Assembly (NCBI RefSeq): GCF_004000845.1
Contig: NZ_BIMA01000014.1
Location: 25,882 to 89,881, forward strand
Length of the DNA: 64,000 nt
Reading direction: 5' to 3'
Source: Paenibacillus koleovorans NBRC 103111
GTDB lineage: Bacteria > Bacillota > Bacilli > Paenibacillales > NBRC-103111
The stretch's first letter is position 1; each line of letters opens with the position of its first letter. The notes under the pieces are model-generated. The model saw only the letters and a list, made by a program, of their open reading frames with translations, did not search any database and was not told where the DNA came from. The translations under genes and the position numbers were made by a program. Of the stretch, positions 8,793 to 18,209 are shown piece by piece.

Positions 8793-10106
8793 ATGAAAAG
8801 AATGTTGCTTGCTGTATTGTCGAGTATCATGGCAATCGCGCTTATATCGGGGTGCGGGGGGACGAATTCCGGCAGCGAAGGCGGAGAGGTTCAAGCTTCA
8901 GGATCGCCTACGCCGAAGGCGGCTCCCAAGCCTGTGGTTGAAGGTCCGGTAACGGTAACCTTCTTGTCGTCTACGGGGCCATGGCCGGAAGAATCGTTTC
9001 AGAAATACGTAGCGGAGCCGGTCAAGAAGAAATATCCGAATATTACGGTGAAGCGGCTCGATCCGGGCCAAAAAGGATCGTCTATCACGGAATTGATCGC
9101 AAGCGGAGCTATTCCCGATATCGTCTCGGTGTACACCGGGCAATTTCAGCAATATAAAACGGCCGACATAATCGGAAACATGGATGAGCGTCTCAAGCTG
9201 CATCAATTCGATTCGAGCCGAATCATCCCCGATGTATGGGAGTCCGGGAAAACGGCGGTCGCAACTTCCTATATCGCGGCCCTCCCGCTATATCGCAGCG
9301 CCAATCTGTTGTATTACAACAAAGATTTGTTCGACAAGTTCGGCGTCGGCTATCCGAAGGATGGAATGACGTATGAAGAGGTCCGGGCATTGGGGAATAA
9401 GCTGAACCGTGAGGATGGCGGCGTGTCCTACCGCGGCTTCCACCCTGATAAACCAAGCTCCGGCAGAGGACAATTCGGCCTGCAGTATTACGACCCGGCA
9501 ACCAATAAATCGGCGATGAACACGTCAGCGTGGCAGGAGTTCTTCCGCTATTGGGAAGGCCTGTGGGATTACGTGCTCCCGGCTAACATAAGCGTGTTCG
9601 ATTCGTTCCTGAACGGTCAGCTGGCGATGAGAACCGGCGGCAGCAACAACATCCTGAAGACGATCAATCAGGCGAAATTCAATTGGGACGTGGTAACGGT
9701 TCCGCAAAGTCCGAAAAAACCCGGCTATGCGGGTTCGGCGATGGTCATGGGTTTTGTGACCAAACAGAGCAAAAATGCGGATGCGGCCATGCTGGTGCTT
9801 GAAACGATTTTATCCGACGAAGTGCAAATGGATTTGAGTAAAAACGGTCTTGTTCCGGTGATCCAGTCGAAAGCGGCCCAGGATGCCTTCGGTACGGACA
9901 TCAAGGAATTGAAGGAAAAAAACATGAAGGCGGTCTTCATGCTGAAGGAGCTTCCGGCATCGGCGCCTAGTATCGTAGAGGGCAAGGACTCTACAATCAT
10001 GCAAAATGCGTTCCAAAAAGTGATCAATAAACAAGCCGACATTAACACGGCTCTTCGCGAAGCTGACGAAGAACTTAACAAAGCGCTTTCAGAAGCATCC
10101 AAGTAG
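8793..10106 (+). CDS. Family-1 extracellular sugar-binding lipoprotein, copy 1
   Basis: 437 residues. A type II signal peptide ends in the lipobox ISGC (Cys about 21), followed by a Ser/Gly/Pro-rich linker and a solute-binding domain of the family-1 oligosaccharide type (the LLYYNKDLFDKFG stretch is characteristic). It would be anchored on the outer face of the membrane and hand sugars to an ABC importer. AGGGGGATGCG provides the ribosome binding site. It is followed after 58 bases by a close paralogue. No MalF/MalG-type permease or ATPase lies anywhere in the window, so the partner must be elsewhere. Confidence 0.9.
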   Translation: MKRMLLAVLSSIMAIALISGCGGTNSGSEGGEVQASGSPTPKAAPKPVVEGPVTVTFLSSTGPWPEESFQKYVAEPVKKKYPNITVKRLDPGQKGSSITELIASGAIPDIVSVYTGQFQQYKTADIIGNMDERLKLHQFDSSRIIPDVWESGKTAVATSYIAALPLYRSANLLYYNKDLFDKFGVGYPKDGMTYEEVRALGNKLNREDGGVSYRGFHPDKPSSGRGQFGLQYYDPATNKSAMNTSAWQEFFRYWEGLWDYVLPANISVFDSFLNGQLAMRTGGSNNILKTINQAKFNWDVVTVPQSPKKPGYAGSAMVMGFVTKQSKNADAAMLVLETILSDEVQMDLSKNGLVPVIQSKAAQDAFGTDIKELKEKNMKAVFMLKELPASAPSIVEGKDSTIMQNAFQKVINKQADINTALREADEELNKALSEASK

Positions 10107-10164
10107 ATATTTATTTTCATCATTAGGGTTAAGAAGTCACTTATCTTAAGGAGGGGTATGCGGT

Positions 10165-11487
10165 ATGAAAAAAATGTGGATGGTTGTATTATCGAGTATC
10201 ATGGTGTTCACTCTCTTGGCAGGCTGCAGCGGCGCGGGTTCCGGCAAAGAAAGCAGCGGAACTACTCCGTCAGGGTCGCCAGCATCGTCGACGGCACCGA
10301 AGCCTGTGGTTGAAGGTCCGGTAACGGTAACGTTCTTGGCCACCACGGGACCTTGGCCGGAAGAATCGTTCCAGAAATTCGTAGCGGAACCGGTCAAGAA
10401 GAAATACCCGAATATTACGGTAAAGCGGCTCGATCCGGGCCAAAAAGGATCGTCTATCACGGAGCTGGTCGCAAGCGGCGATATTCCCGATATCGTATCG
10501 TTGTATGCCGGACAGTTCCAGCAATATAAAAGCGTAGACATTATCGGAAATATGGATGCGCTGCTTAAAGCTCACCAGTTCAACACGGGCCGCATTACTA
10601 CCGATGTATGGGAAACGGGGAAGATGGCAGTAGGCACTTCCCATATCGCGGCCATTCCGCTGTATCTCAGCGTCAGTCTGTTGTATTACAACAAGGATCT
10701 GTTCGACAAGTTTGCGATCGGCTATCCGAAAGACGGGATGACGTATGACGAGATCAGGGCGCTCGGGAACAAGCTGAATCGGGAGGATGGCGGTGTGTCC
10801 TACCGTGGCTTCCACCCCGATAATGCGATTTTTGGCAAGGAAATAGCCGGCTTGCAGTTCTACGATCCAGCAACGAATAAAGCCACGATGAACACACAGA
10901 AATGGCAGGATTTCTTCCGCTTCTGGGAAAGCCAATGGGATTTTAACTTCCCGACCTCGGGCAGCGTGTTCGATGTGTTCCTGAACGGCCAGCTGGCGAT
11001 GAGAACCGGCGGCAGCAACAACATCTTGCGGACGATCAATCAATCGAAATTCAATTGGGACGTAGTCACGGCTCCTCAAATGCCAAGCAATCCGGGTTAT
11101 GTGACCGGCTATTCTGGTAGGGTCATGGGCTTTGTAACCAAACAGAGCAAAAATCAGGATGCCGCCATGCTCGTGCTGGAAACCATTTTGTCCGACGAAG
11201 TGCAATTGGCTATGAGCAAAAATGGGCTTGTTCCGGTGCTTAATTCGAAGCCGATCCAGGATGCCTTCGGGTCTGACTTCGAAGCGTTGAAGGGGAAAAA
11301 TATGAAGGCGATCTTTATGCTCAAGCAAGCTCCGCCGATAACGCCAAGCATTGTGGAAGCATCGGAAACTAAAATCCTGCAGACGGCTTTCACGAAAGTG
11401 GTCACTAAGCAAGCTGATATTAACACGGCCCTTCGCGAGGCCGACGAGGAAATGAATAAAGCTCTTACGGAAGCGTTGAAAAAATAG
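10165..11487 (+). CDS. Family-1 extracellular sugar-binding lipoprotein, copy 2
   Basis: 440 residues, similar to the preceding protein over its whole length, including KRLDPGQKGSSITEL and LAMRTGGSNNIL. The lipobox is LAGC (Cys about 21). AGGAGGGG precedes the ATG. The tandem arrangement indicates a recent duplication. Differences concentrate in the segment after YRGFHPD and around the middle of the domain, which might alter ligand preference. It is followed by a beta-propeller hydrolase-like gene on the same strand. Confidence 0.9.
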   Translation: MKKMWMVVLSSIMVFTLLAGCSGAGSGKESSGTTPSGSPASSTAPKPVVEGPVTVTFLATTGPWPEESFQKFVAEPVKKKYPNITVKRLDPGQKGSSITELVASGDIPDIVSLYAGQFQQYKSVDIIGNMDALLKAHQFNTGRITTDVWETGKMAVGTSHIAAIPLYLSVSLLYYNKDLFDKFAIGYPKDGMTYDEIRALGNKLNREDGGVSYRGFHPDNAIFGKEIAGLQFYDPATNKATMNTQKWQDFFRFWESQWDFNFPTSGSVFDVFLNGQLAMRTGGSNNILRTINQSKFNWDVVTAPQMPSNPGYVTGYSGRVMGFVTKQSKNQDAAMLVLETILSDEVQLAMSKNGLVPVLNSKPIQDAFGSDFEALKGKNMKAIFMLKQAPPITPSIVEASETKILQTAFTKVVTKQADINTALREADEEMNKALTEALKK

Positions 11488-11540
11488 ACATCGTTCGTTG
11501 AGACGGTTAAATAAAAGATGGACAGGAGTGGTTCGAAACC

Positions 11541-12962
11541 ATGAGCAATTCGCAGCTACAACCCAAAACGCTATTATTTTTTGACGATCAACTACTGAGC
11601 CTCAGACACAACATGATTCGCAAGATCGGCCAGCCGGAGCTTCTCTCCGTTTACCGCGATCCGAACCTCAATTTGCAATTTTCGTATCCGTCTGTCTTTC
11701 GGGATGAAGCAACGGGGATGTGGCGGATGATCTACCAAGGGAACAACATCCCCGCGAAGGGCGAAAAGCGGCAAAGGGTGGCTCTTGCGGCCGATAGCGA
11801 AGACGGAGTGAACTGGGCTCCCCGGAATACGACTGACGATATCCAACTGGATGACAGGCTGGCGGACAATCAGGTGCTGCCAACTGCTCGCTTCCTGGAA
11901 ATGTGCGCTTGTTACATCGATCCCCACGCGATACCTTCCGAACGGGTGAAGGGGTTGTCGACATACCGTCGCGACGAGTCGGAGGGCAAGGGCATCGGGA
12001 CCAGGCTATGGGTGTCGCCGGATGGAATCCAATGGAAGCTCAAGGAAGGAGTCGAGTGGCAAAAGGATGGGACGGATCCCAACTGGTCCGTGTTCTGGAA
12101 TGAGATTCGGGAGAGCTACGTATTCACTAGCAGGCCCGCCAACAACGATCGGCGCGTTGTCGTGTATGAGACGAAGGACTGGAGCGATTACTCCAAGCCT
12201 GAGCTGCTCTTCCAAGCCGATTCACAGGATACGCCGAACGCTGAAATATACGGGATGCCGGTCGTGCCGTACGAAGGTCACTATATCGGATTGTTGTGGA
12301 TGTTTCATACCACCACCGATATTAATCAGTATCACTCCCGCAAGTATGTCAACGGAAAAATCGATTGCCAGTTGGCATACAGCTTTAACGGCTGGCATTT
12401 CCAGCGGAGCCTCCGCGATCCGTTCGTCTCGAACGGAGGTCCCGGAGAACCGACGGGAGGCTGTGTGTTCCCCTCCTCCATCGTACAGAGAGAGGATGGC
12501 TCGCTCCGAATATATGCGGCAGCCAGCCGGTTCGAGCACGGCAACAACAACGCTCCGAACAATGGCTCCATCGTTACGTACCAGATGCGGCAAGACGGTT
12601 TCGTATATCTGGAAGCCGGCGGCGGAGAAGGCATCGTCCGCACGAGGCCGATTTATTTGAGGGACGGCGAGGTTACGGTCAACGTCCAGAGCGAAGGCGG
12701 TCGTGCCCGGGCACAGATCATCGATTTCACGGAATCGGCCGATCCCCAGAAAGGGGAAGTGCTTAAGGGCTACTCGCTTGACGAGAGCATCCCCTTCACG
12801 TCCGACAGCACATCGTGGGAGCCGCAGTGGAAGGACGGCAAGTCGTTGCGCGACCTCGTAGGGAGAACGATTATGATCGAGCTTCACCTTGTGAACAGCA
12901 GATTGTATGCATTGCGCGGCGACTTCCGCGTGTTCTTCAGCGGAGCGGGCCGCAGCGGTTAA
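11541..12962 (+). CDS. Five-bladed beta-propeller protein, GH32/43/68-like
   Basis: 473 residues, no signal peptide. Segments such as FSYPSVFRDEATGMWRMIYQ, LAADSEDGVNW and FVSNGGPGEPTGG resemble blades of GH32/GH43-type propellers, and a beta-sandwich-like C-terminal region follows. I cannot assign the catalytic triad with confidence. It sits between the solute-binding proteins and the canonical GH32 gene and is followed by a terminator, so it is likely the last gene of that transcript. It probably acts on the imported oligosaccharide, which is inference from context. Ribosome binding site GACAGGAGTGG. Confidence 0.6.
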   Translation: MSNSQLQPKTLLFFDDQLLSLRHNMIRKIGQPELLSVYRDPNLNLQFSYPSVFRDEATGMWRMIYQGNNIPAKGEKRQRVALAADSEDGVNWAPRNTTDDIQLDDRLADNQVLPTARFLEMCACYIDPHAIPSERVKGLSTYRRDESEGKGIGTRLWVSPDGIQWKLKEGVEWQKDGTDPNWSVFWNEIRESYVFTSRPANNDRRVVVYETKDWSDYSKPELLFQADSQDTPNAEIYGMPVVPYEGHYIGLLWMFHTTTDINQYHSRKYVNGKIDCQLAYSFNGWHFQRSLRDPFVSNGGPGEPTGGCVFPSSIVQREDGSLRIYAAASRFEHGNNNAPNNGSIVTYQMRQDGFVYLEAGGGEGIVRTRPIYLRDGEVTVNVQSEGGRARAQIIDFTESADPQKGEVLKGYSLDESIPFTSDSTSWEPQWKDGKSLRDLVGRTIMIELHLVNSRLYALRGDFRVFFSGAGRSG

Positions 12963-13001
12963 CCCGATTACAGTCTCGCAGACGCGAACGCTCCTCATGA
13001 A

Positions 13002-13029
13002 TTCCCCCTTTGGTAAGAAGGGGGATTTT
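13002..13029 (+). terminator. Rho-independent terminator
   Basis: TCCCCCTT at 13003 pairs with AAGGGGGA at 13018, followed by TTTT. It ends the transcript carrying the two solute-binding protein genes and the propeller gene. Confidence 0.75.
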
Positions 13030-13107
13030 CGTGCACCTCGGTGCAGGGAGAAGATCCGATTGCCGGCCCGATCCATGGGACTATTGAAGAAGGAGTGGAA
13101 CAAATAG

Positions 13108-14739
13108 ATGTCATCGTTGAAGCTGGCCGTTACCGATAGGTACATGAATTTGCCCGTCAAAAACAATGCAAGCAAAACCTTCATCCGTTTCTATTCGGAC
13201 GAAAGTTTGGTTAGGGAATTTAATATCGAGCTGACCGATGGGGAGCCGGACTTTTGGGTTTTCAGCGATCTTCGGGAATACTTGGGACAAACTTTGGAAG
13301 TTAAGCTCGAGGGCTATAAAGGAAAGACTGATTTGGCCGATCTTATCCTTCTAAGCGACACTATAAAAAACAGGGAGGATATATACAGCGAAAAATACCG
13401 CCCTCAGCTGCAGTTCACATGCAAGCGGGGGTGGCTCAACGATCCCAATGGACTGGTTTATTACAAGGGGGAGTATCATCTTTTTTATCAGCATAATCCG
13501 TACGGGATAAAGTGGGGAAATATGCATTGGGGCCACGCAGTGAGCGAGGATCTGGTGCATTGGGAAGAGCTGGAGATCGCGCTTTATCCTGACGAGCTGG
13601 GAACCATGTTCTCGGGCTCCGCTATAGTGGATCATCATAATACTACTGGATTTCAGACTGGCGAAGAAAGCCCGTTGGTGCTTATTTATACGGCGGCAGG
13701 CAATGAAGCTCCGAGATCCAAGGGTGTGGCTTACACCCAATGCCTTGCTTACAGCAACGACCGCGGCCGAACCTGGACGAAATATGAGCATAATCCCGTT
13801 CTAGGAAATATAATCGGGAATAATCGTGATCCGAAGGTGTTGTGGCATGAGCCCACTCAGAAATGGGTCATGGCCTTATATCTAGATAAAAATGACTTTG
13901 CTTTGCTTACCTCTCCAGATCTTAAGGAATGGGAAAAAACTTGCGATATTCACTTCCCGAACGGGCGAGAGTGTCCTGAGCTTTTCGAGCTTCCAGTTGA
14001 CAACGATCGTAATCAGAAAAAGTGGGTCTTCTGGGAGCCGAAGGGAAGCTATATGGTCGGAAGCTTTGATGGGAAGACGTTTATTCAAGAAAGCTTAGTT
14101 TCCTGCAATCATTTCGGCCCGCATTACTATGCCGCCCAGACTTGGAGCGGTATTCCCGAAGAAGACGGGCGGTTGATCCAGACCGCTTGGTCTAGAACCC
14201 ATTTGCCCGGCATGCCATTTAACAGCTTCTTGACCTTTCCCTGCACATTGTCTTTAAGAACAACACCCGAAGGGCTTCGACTCTGCTATTACCCGGTGAA
14301 GGAAATCGAGAAGCTGCATGCAAAGCTATACACGTATGAAAATATGAATCTGAATGGCGAAAAAATGCTGCAGACGAACATAGAGGCAGAGCTACTTGAT
14401 CTAAACGCCGAAATGGAAGTCGGATCGGCTTCGGAGATCCATCTCCTTGTCAATGGCATTCAAATCGTTTACAAGCTATTGGAAAAAAGGTTGATTTGCC
14501 AGGATGTCTCCGCTTCCTTCGAGCATAAAGAGGGAAAGGTCAGCTTCAGAGTGCTGGTAGACCGAACCGCAATCACCATATTTGGCAATGGCGGAGAGCT
14601 CTATATGCCGGTAGGAATCATGCCGAATCAGAATACCCGATCCGTTGATGTATTCGTCAGAGGGGGCAGCGCCCGATTGGTTTCGATGGCCATTTCAGAA
14701 ATGAACAGCTGCTGGCAAGCTGCGCGGGAGGGCAAATGA
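13108..14739 (+). CDS. GH32 fructan beta-fructosidase / levanase-like
   Basis: 543 residues with all canonical GH32 elements: WLNDPNG (nucleophile Asp112), RDP (Asp241 as transition-state stabiliser) and ECPELF (acid/base Glu288), then a C-terminal beta-sandwich. About 90 residues precede the catalytic domain, an N-terminal extension not seen in simple sucrases. There is no signal peptide, so it probably hydrolyses imported fructo-oligosaccharides or sucrose-type substrates in the cytoplasm. AAGGAGTGG lies 9 bases before the ATG. Its intact triad contrasts with the two GH32-like proteins upstream. Confidence 0.9.
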   Translation: MSSLKLAVTDRYMNLPVKNNASKTFIRFYSDESLVREFNIELTDGEPDFWVFSDLREYLGQTLEVKLEGYKGKTDLADLILLSDTIKNREDIYSEKYRPQLQFTCKRGWLNDPNGLVYYKGEYHLFYQHNPYGIKWGNMHWGHAVSEDLVHWEELEIALYPDELGTMFSGSAIVDHHNTTGFQTGEESPLVLIYTAAGNEAPRSKGVAYTQCLAYSNDRGRTWTKYEHNPVLGNIIGNNRDPKVLWHEPTQKWVMALYLDKNDFALLTSPDLKEWEKTCDIHFPNGRECPELFELPVDNDRNQKKWVFWEPKGSYMVGSFDGKTFIQESLVSCNHFGPHYYAAQTWSGIPEEDGRLIQTAWSRTHLPGMPFNSFLTFPCTLSLRTTPEGLRLCYYPVKEIEKLHAKLYTYENMNLNGEKMLQTNIEAELLDLNAEMEVGSASEIHLLVNGIQIVYKLLEKRLICQDVSASFEHKEGKVSFRVLVDRTAITIFGNGGELYMPVGIMPNQNTRSVDVFVRGGSARLVSMAISEMNSCWQAAREGK

Positions 14740-14843
14740 CTATGAATGCGCAGTTTACCAGTCTGTAAATATCAAAAGAATCTATTATCAACCTCCAAAT
14801 AATCCACAACCGCGGGAAGGGGAATAACTATAGAATATTAATG

Positions 14844-14857
14844 TGTAAGCGCTTAGA
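14844..14857 (+). promoter_or_regulatory. cre-like / LacI-family operator candidate
   Basis: TGTAAGCGCTTAGA has the same AAGCGCTTA core as the site at 8714 and lies about 25 bases before the start of the first gene of the eleven-gene convoy, close to a weak TAGAAT -10-like box at 14831. Confidence 0.5.
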
Positions 14858-14878
14858 AACGGAAAGGGGCAGAGGCGA

Positions 14879-16198
14879 ATGAATGGCAGTCAGGCAGTCA
14901 ACGAAATATTGGCGCGGGAAATAATTCGCAGCAAGCCAGATTATTTCTTATATGTCCCCAAGCACTTCGATGGTTCGGCGAGGGATTCCAAGAATGAGCA
15001 CATCCTAGTATTCGAGGGGCCGGACGGATCCATGATGGCGGTATGGACCCAGGGCGACAATTCCCCCGCGATCGGTACGCAGATCAACCGGTTGATGTTT
15101 GCCAGATCCGACGACGACGGGGTGACTTGGACCGAGCCGAGACGTCTGGTAGGCCCGGAAAGCGATCTTGATCCGACCTATATGGCAAGCTGGGGATTCC
15201 CAATCGTTTCGGCATCCGGTCGCATATATGTCATATACAACCGTTACCAGGGAGTGGGCGGTTGGGTACACATGCACACCGGTGTTATGGAGGGGATCTA
15301 CAGCGACGATTACGGTGCGACTTGGTCCAACCCGCAAAATATCCCGATGCCCGTCAGCCAGTACGATGACCCCGAAGGGAAGATTCCGGGCGAATGGATT
15401 GTATGGCAAAATCCGACTCGCGCTCTCAGAGGCGGCTATATCGTTGGATATACGCACTGGCTAAATCAAGCAAGGGCGTATTATAAGAAGATCGAGGCTT
15501 GGACGCAGACGGAATCTGTAGTGGAATTCATGAGATTTGAGAACGTCGATGCCAATCCTGAGCCGCAAGATTTGTGCGTCCGTTATTCGGCATGGGGCGA
15601 TAAAGCGTTGCGTGCACCGTACTATAAAGACCCTCTCTTAAGTATTGCGCAGGAGCCCAGCATGGTACGGTTGCCTGATAACCGTTTATTCTGCGCCATG
15701 AGGTCCAATAGCGGTTATATCTGGTACAGTCTGTCGAACGATGACGGGGAGACGTGGTGCAACCCAAGGCCGCTCTTGCGAAAGGATTACGGGCAACCTA
15801 TCCTTCAACCGGTAAGCTGCTCTCCAATCTACCAGCTGTCCGATGGCCGATATGTTCTGCTGCACCATAACAACCGAGGTGATCTTGGCATCAACAAGGA
15901 AGCGACCTACGGTCCGCGTTATCCGGCCTATCTGGCTCTAGGAGAATTCCGTTCCGAGGCGGATCAGCCTATATGGTTCAGCGAATCGAAGGAATTCCTG
16001 CACCATGATGGAGTTAGCGCCAACGGCATCAAGTTCGGCGAACCAGGCGCTCTCCGTTGCAACGATATCGGGGTGTACAGCAGCTTCACCACCCGCAACA
16101 ATAACAATGTGCTCTGGCATGCGGATCGCAAGTTCTTCTTGGTGGGCAAACGGGTAACCGACGAATTTCTCGCGGATCTTGTGGTTCCGAAATTTTAA
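14879..16198 (+). CDS. Sialidase-like six-bladed propeller protein (BNR/Asp-box)
   Basis: 439 residues. Three Asp-box motifs are visible, SDDDGVTW, SDDYGATW and SNDDGETW, which mark the beta-hairpins of sialidase-type propellers. The family includes exo-sialidases and several other glycosidases or lyases, so the name does not fix the substrate. No signal peptide is present. The ATG follows GAAAGGGGCAGAGG. It is the first gene of a tightly packed series running to 26838, with a cre-like site immediately upstream. Confidence 0.75.
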   Translation: MNGSQAVNEILAREIIRSKPDYFLYVPKHFDGSARDSKNEHILVFEGPDGSMMAVWTQGDNSPAIGTQINRLMFARSDDDGVTWTEPRRLVGPESDLDPTYMASWGFPIVSASGRIYVIYNRYQGVGGWVHMHTGVMEGIYSDDYGATWSNPQNIPMPVSQYDDPEGKIPGEWIVWQNPTRALRGGYIVGYTHWLNQARAYYKKIEAWTQTESVVEFMRFENVDANPEPQDLCVRYSAWGDKALRAPYYKDPLLSIAQEPSMVRLPDNRLFCAMRSNSGYIWYSLSNDDGETWCNPRPLLRKDYGQPILQPVSCSPIYQLSDGRYVLLHHNNRGDLGINKEATYGPRYPAYLALGEFRSEADQPIWFSESKEFLHHDGVSANGIKFGEPGALRCNDIGVYSSFTTRNNNNVLWHADRKFFLVGKRVTDEFLADLVVPKF

Positions 16199-16215
16199 AA
16201 TGGGGGCAAACGGCC

Positions 16216-18189
16216 ATGATTCGCATACCGACAAGACAAGTTCATTTGGATTTCCATACTTCGGAGTTCATGCCGGGCGTAGGGGAACAATTTGATAAGC
16301 TTAACTTCCAGAATGCGTTGAAATTGGGGCGGTTAAACTCCATCACCATTTTCGCCAAATGCCATCATAGCTGGAGCTACTATCCTACCGAGGCCGGGAT
16401 GATGCATCCGACTTTATCGTTCGATTTGACCGGCGCCATGATAGAAGCGGCCCATGAAATCGGGGTCCGCGCGCCGGTGTACATTACGGTCGGGTGGTCG
16501 TCTAACGATGCGGAAAATCATCCCGAATGGGTGGCGAGGAAAAAGGATGGTTCCGTGTTTACAACGGGCGGTTATGATTTAAAGGCCAAACCCCAAGATA
16601 AACGTGGCATCGTATCCTGGAAATTTTTGTGTCCGAATGGAGGATATGCAGACTTAATTTATGCCCAGACTCGGGAAATTTGCGAACGGTACGCCGAGCT
16701 GGACGGATTGTTCTATGATATATGCTTTCGTCCGTGTTGGTGTGAGTCCTGCCTGGAAGGCATGAAACGGGAAGCCCTTGACCCAGATAAGGATGAGGAG
16801 GCCAACCGATATAACCGCCTGAAATGGCAGAGGTTGATGACGGAATGCACTAGCATTTTAAGAGAACGTCATCCGGAGGCAACTATCTTTTTCAACGGCG
16901 GAGCCGATCCCTACGCACCGGAATGGCATGCCTGGCAGTCTCATTTTGAGCTGGAGGATCTTCCCACTACTTGGGGCGGCTACGATAAGATGCCGCCGAG
17001 GGCCAAGTTCTTCGCGCGAACCGGCAAAGATTACGTCGGACAGACCGGAAAGTTCCATACGATGTGGGGGGAATTCGGCGGGTTCAAGCCGTCAGCCGCG
17101 TTGCGATACGAATGTGCAGCCATGCTGACCTATGGTGCCCGCTGTGAAGTCGGCGACCAGATGCATCCGGGCGGGGAAATGGATCTCGAAACGTACCGGC
17201 TGATCGGGGAAGCCTACCAATATGTGGAGAAAATTGAGCCGTGGTGCTTTGATGCGGAAGAGACGACCCGTCTCGGTATTTATCTTTCCGGCGAGAAGAA
17301 AACGGATGAGGGGTTAGTCAAGATTCTTCTTGAGGAGCAAATGGATTTTGATATCGTTTTGCCCGATGAGGAGCTTGTTCGCTACGATTGTCTCATCCTC
17401 CCGGATCGAATTTCTTTGGACGAGACGGAAGCCGGCCGACTCAATCGATTCATAGAGAACGGCGGCGGCGTGTTGTTAACCGGACAAAGCGGTTTGAACA
17501 AAGGAAAGACCCAATTCATGGTTGATATCGGAGCTCATTATCAAGGGCCCTCGCAATATGAAAATGATTATTTGCAGCTTCAAAATTCGGAGCTGGCCGC
17601 CGGCCTAATTACGAGCCCGTTCTTATTTTATGAAGCCGCCGAGCAGATTTGGACGACGGACGCCGAAATACTCGCCGCTGTCCGGGAGCCTTATTTCAAC
17701 CGTACTTACAGCCATTATTGCTCCCATCAAAATACCCCTTACACGCTTGATACACCCAAACAGGCGGGGGCGGTACGAAGAGGAAACGTTATTTATTTGG
17801 CGCATCCGGTCTGCAAGCTTTATTTTGAGCACGGAGCTCAATTCCATCGCGATTATTTCATTCAGGCGCTTGAATTGATCTATCGGCAGCCCGCGATGAG
17901 GGTAACGATGCCCAGCTCGGGGCGCGCCCGATTTGTGGATCAGCGTCACGAAGCAAGATACGTCCTTCATCTTCTATATGCAACGCCGATTCAGCGCGGC
18001 CGGGTGCAAGTCATTGAAGATCTTCCGCCTCTGTACGATGTACCCGCAACATTGCGCGTAGATAAAACGATTAAAAAGGCGTATTTGGCGCCGCAAGGAA
18101 TCGAAATCCCGTTCCGTCAGGAGCAAGGTGTGGTCAGTCTAGTGGTTCCTAAAGTGGAATGCCATCAGATCGTCGTATTGGATTACTAG
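16216..18189 (+). CDS. TIM-barrel glycoside hydrolase with GH42-type trimerisation-like domain
   Basis: 657 residues. The first about 350 form a TIM-barrel typical of alpha-amylase/GH29/GH42-like families (LNSITIFAKCHHSWSYYPT, LDGLFYDICF, TMWGEFGGFKP). The middle (about 380-600) resembles the beta-galactosidase trimerisation domain, including LPDRISLDETEAGRLNRFI and GGGVLLTGQSG. A CxxC pair (CWCESC) occurs in the barrel. It is cytoplasmic by lack of a signal peptide. Gap of 17 bases after the preceding gene, with GGGGGC-type ribosome binding site. Which sugar it releases cannot be read from the sequence; fucosidase- or galactosidase-like activity is possible. Confidence 0.7.
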   Translation: MIRIPTRQVHLDFHTSEFMPGVGEQFDKLNFQNALKLGRLNSITIFAKCHHSWSYYPTEAGMMHPTLSFDLTGAMIEAAHEIGVRAPVYITVGWSSNDAENHPEWVARKKDGSVFTTGGYDLKAKPQDKRGIVSWKFLCPNGGYADLIYAQTREICERYAELDGLFYDICFRPCWCESCLEGMKREALDPDKDEEANRYNRLKWQRLMTECTSILRERHPEATIFFNGGADPYAPEWHAWQSHFELEDLPTTWGGYDKMPPRAKFFARTGKDYVGQTGKFHTMWGEFGGFKPSAALRYECAAMLTYGARCEVGDQMHPGGEMDLETYRLIGEAYQYVEKIEPWCFDAEETTRLGIYLSGEKKTDEGLVKILLEEQMDFDIVLPDEELVRYDCLILPDRISLDETEAGRLNRFIENGGGVLLTGQSGLNKGKTQFMVDIGAHYQGPSQYENDYLQLQNSELAAGLITSPFLFYEAAEQIWTTDAEILAAVREPYFNRTYSHYCSHQNTPYTLDTPKQAGAVRRGNVIYLAHPVCKLYFEHGAQFHRDYFIQALELIYRQPAMRVTMPSSGRARFVDQRHEARYVLHLLYATPIQRGRVQVIEDLPPLYDVPATLRVDKTIKKAYLAPQGIEIPFRQEQGVVSLVVPKVECHQIVVLDY

Positions 18190-18209
18190 AGTTTATTCGG
18201 GAGGAACTT

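Noticed and set aside
10270..11412. 380-codon open frame on the minus strand
   Set aside because: Antisense to the second solute-binding lipoprotein gene; codon periodicity of the + strand gene creates the open frame.
12222..13184. 320-codon open frame on the minus strand
   Set aside because: Antisense to the propeller gene, crosses a terminator and the start of the GH32 gene; no domain or ribosome binding site.
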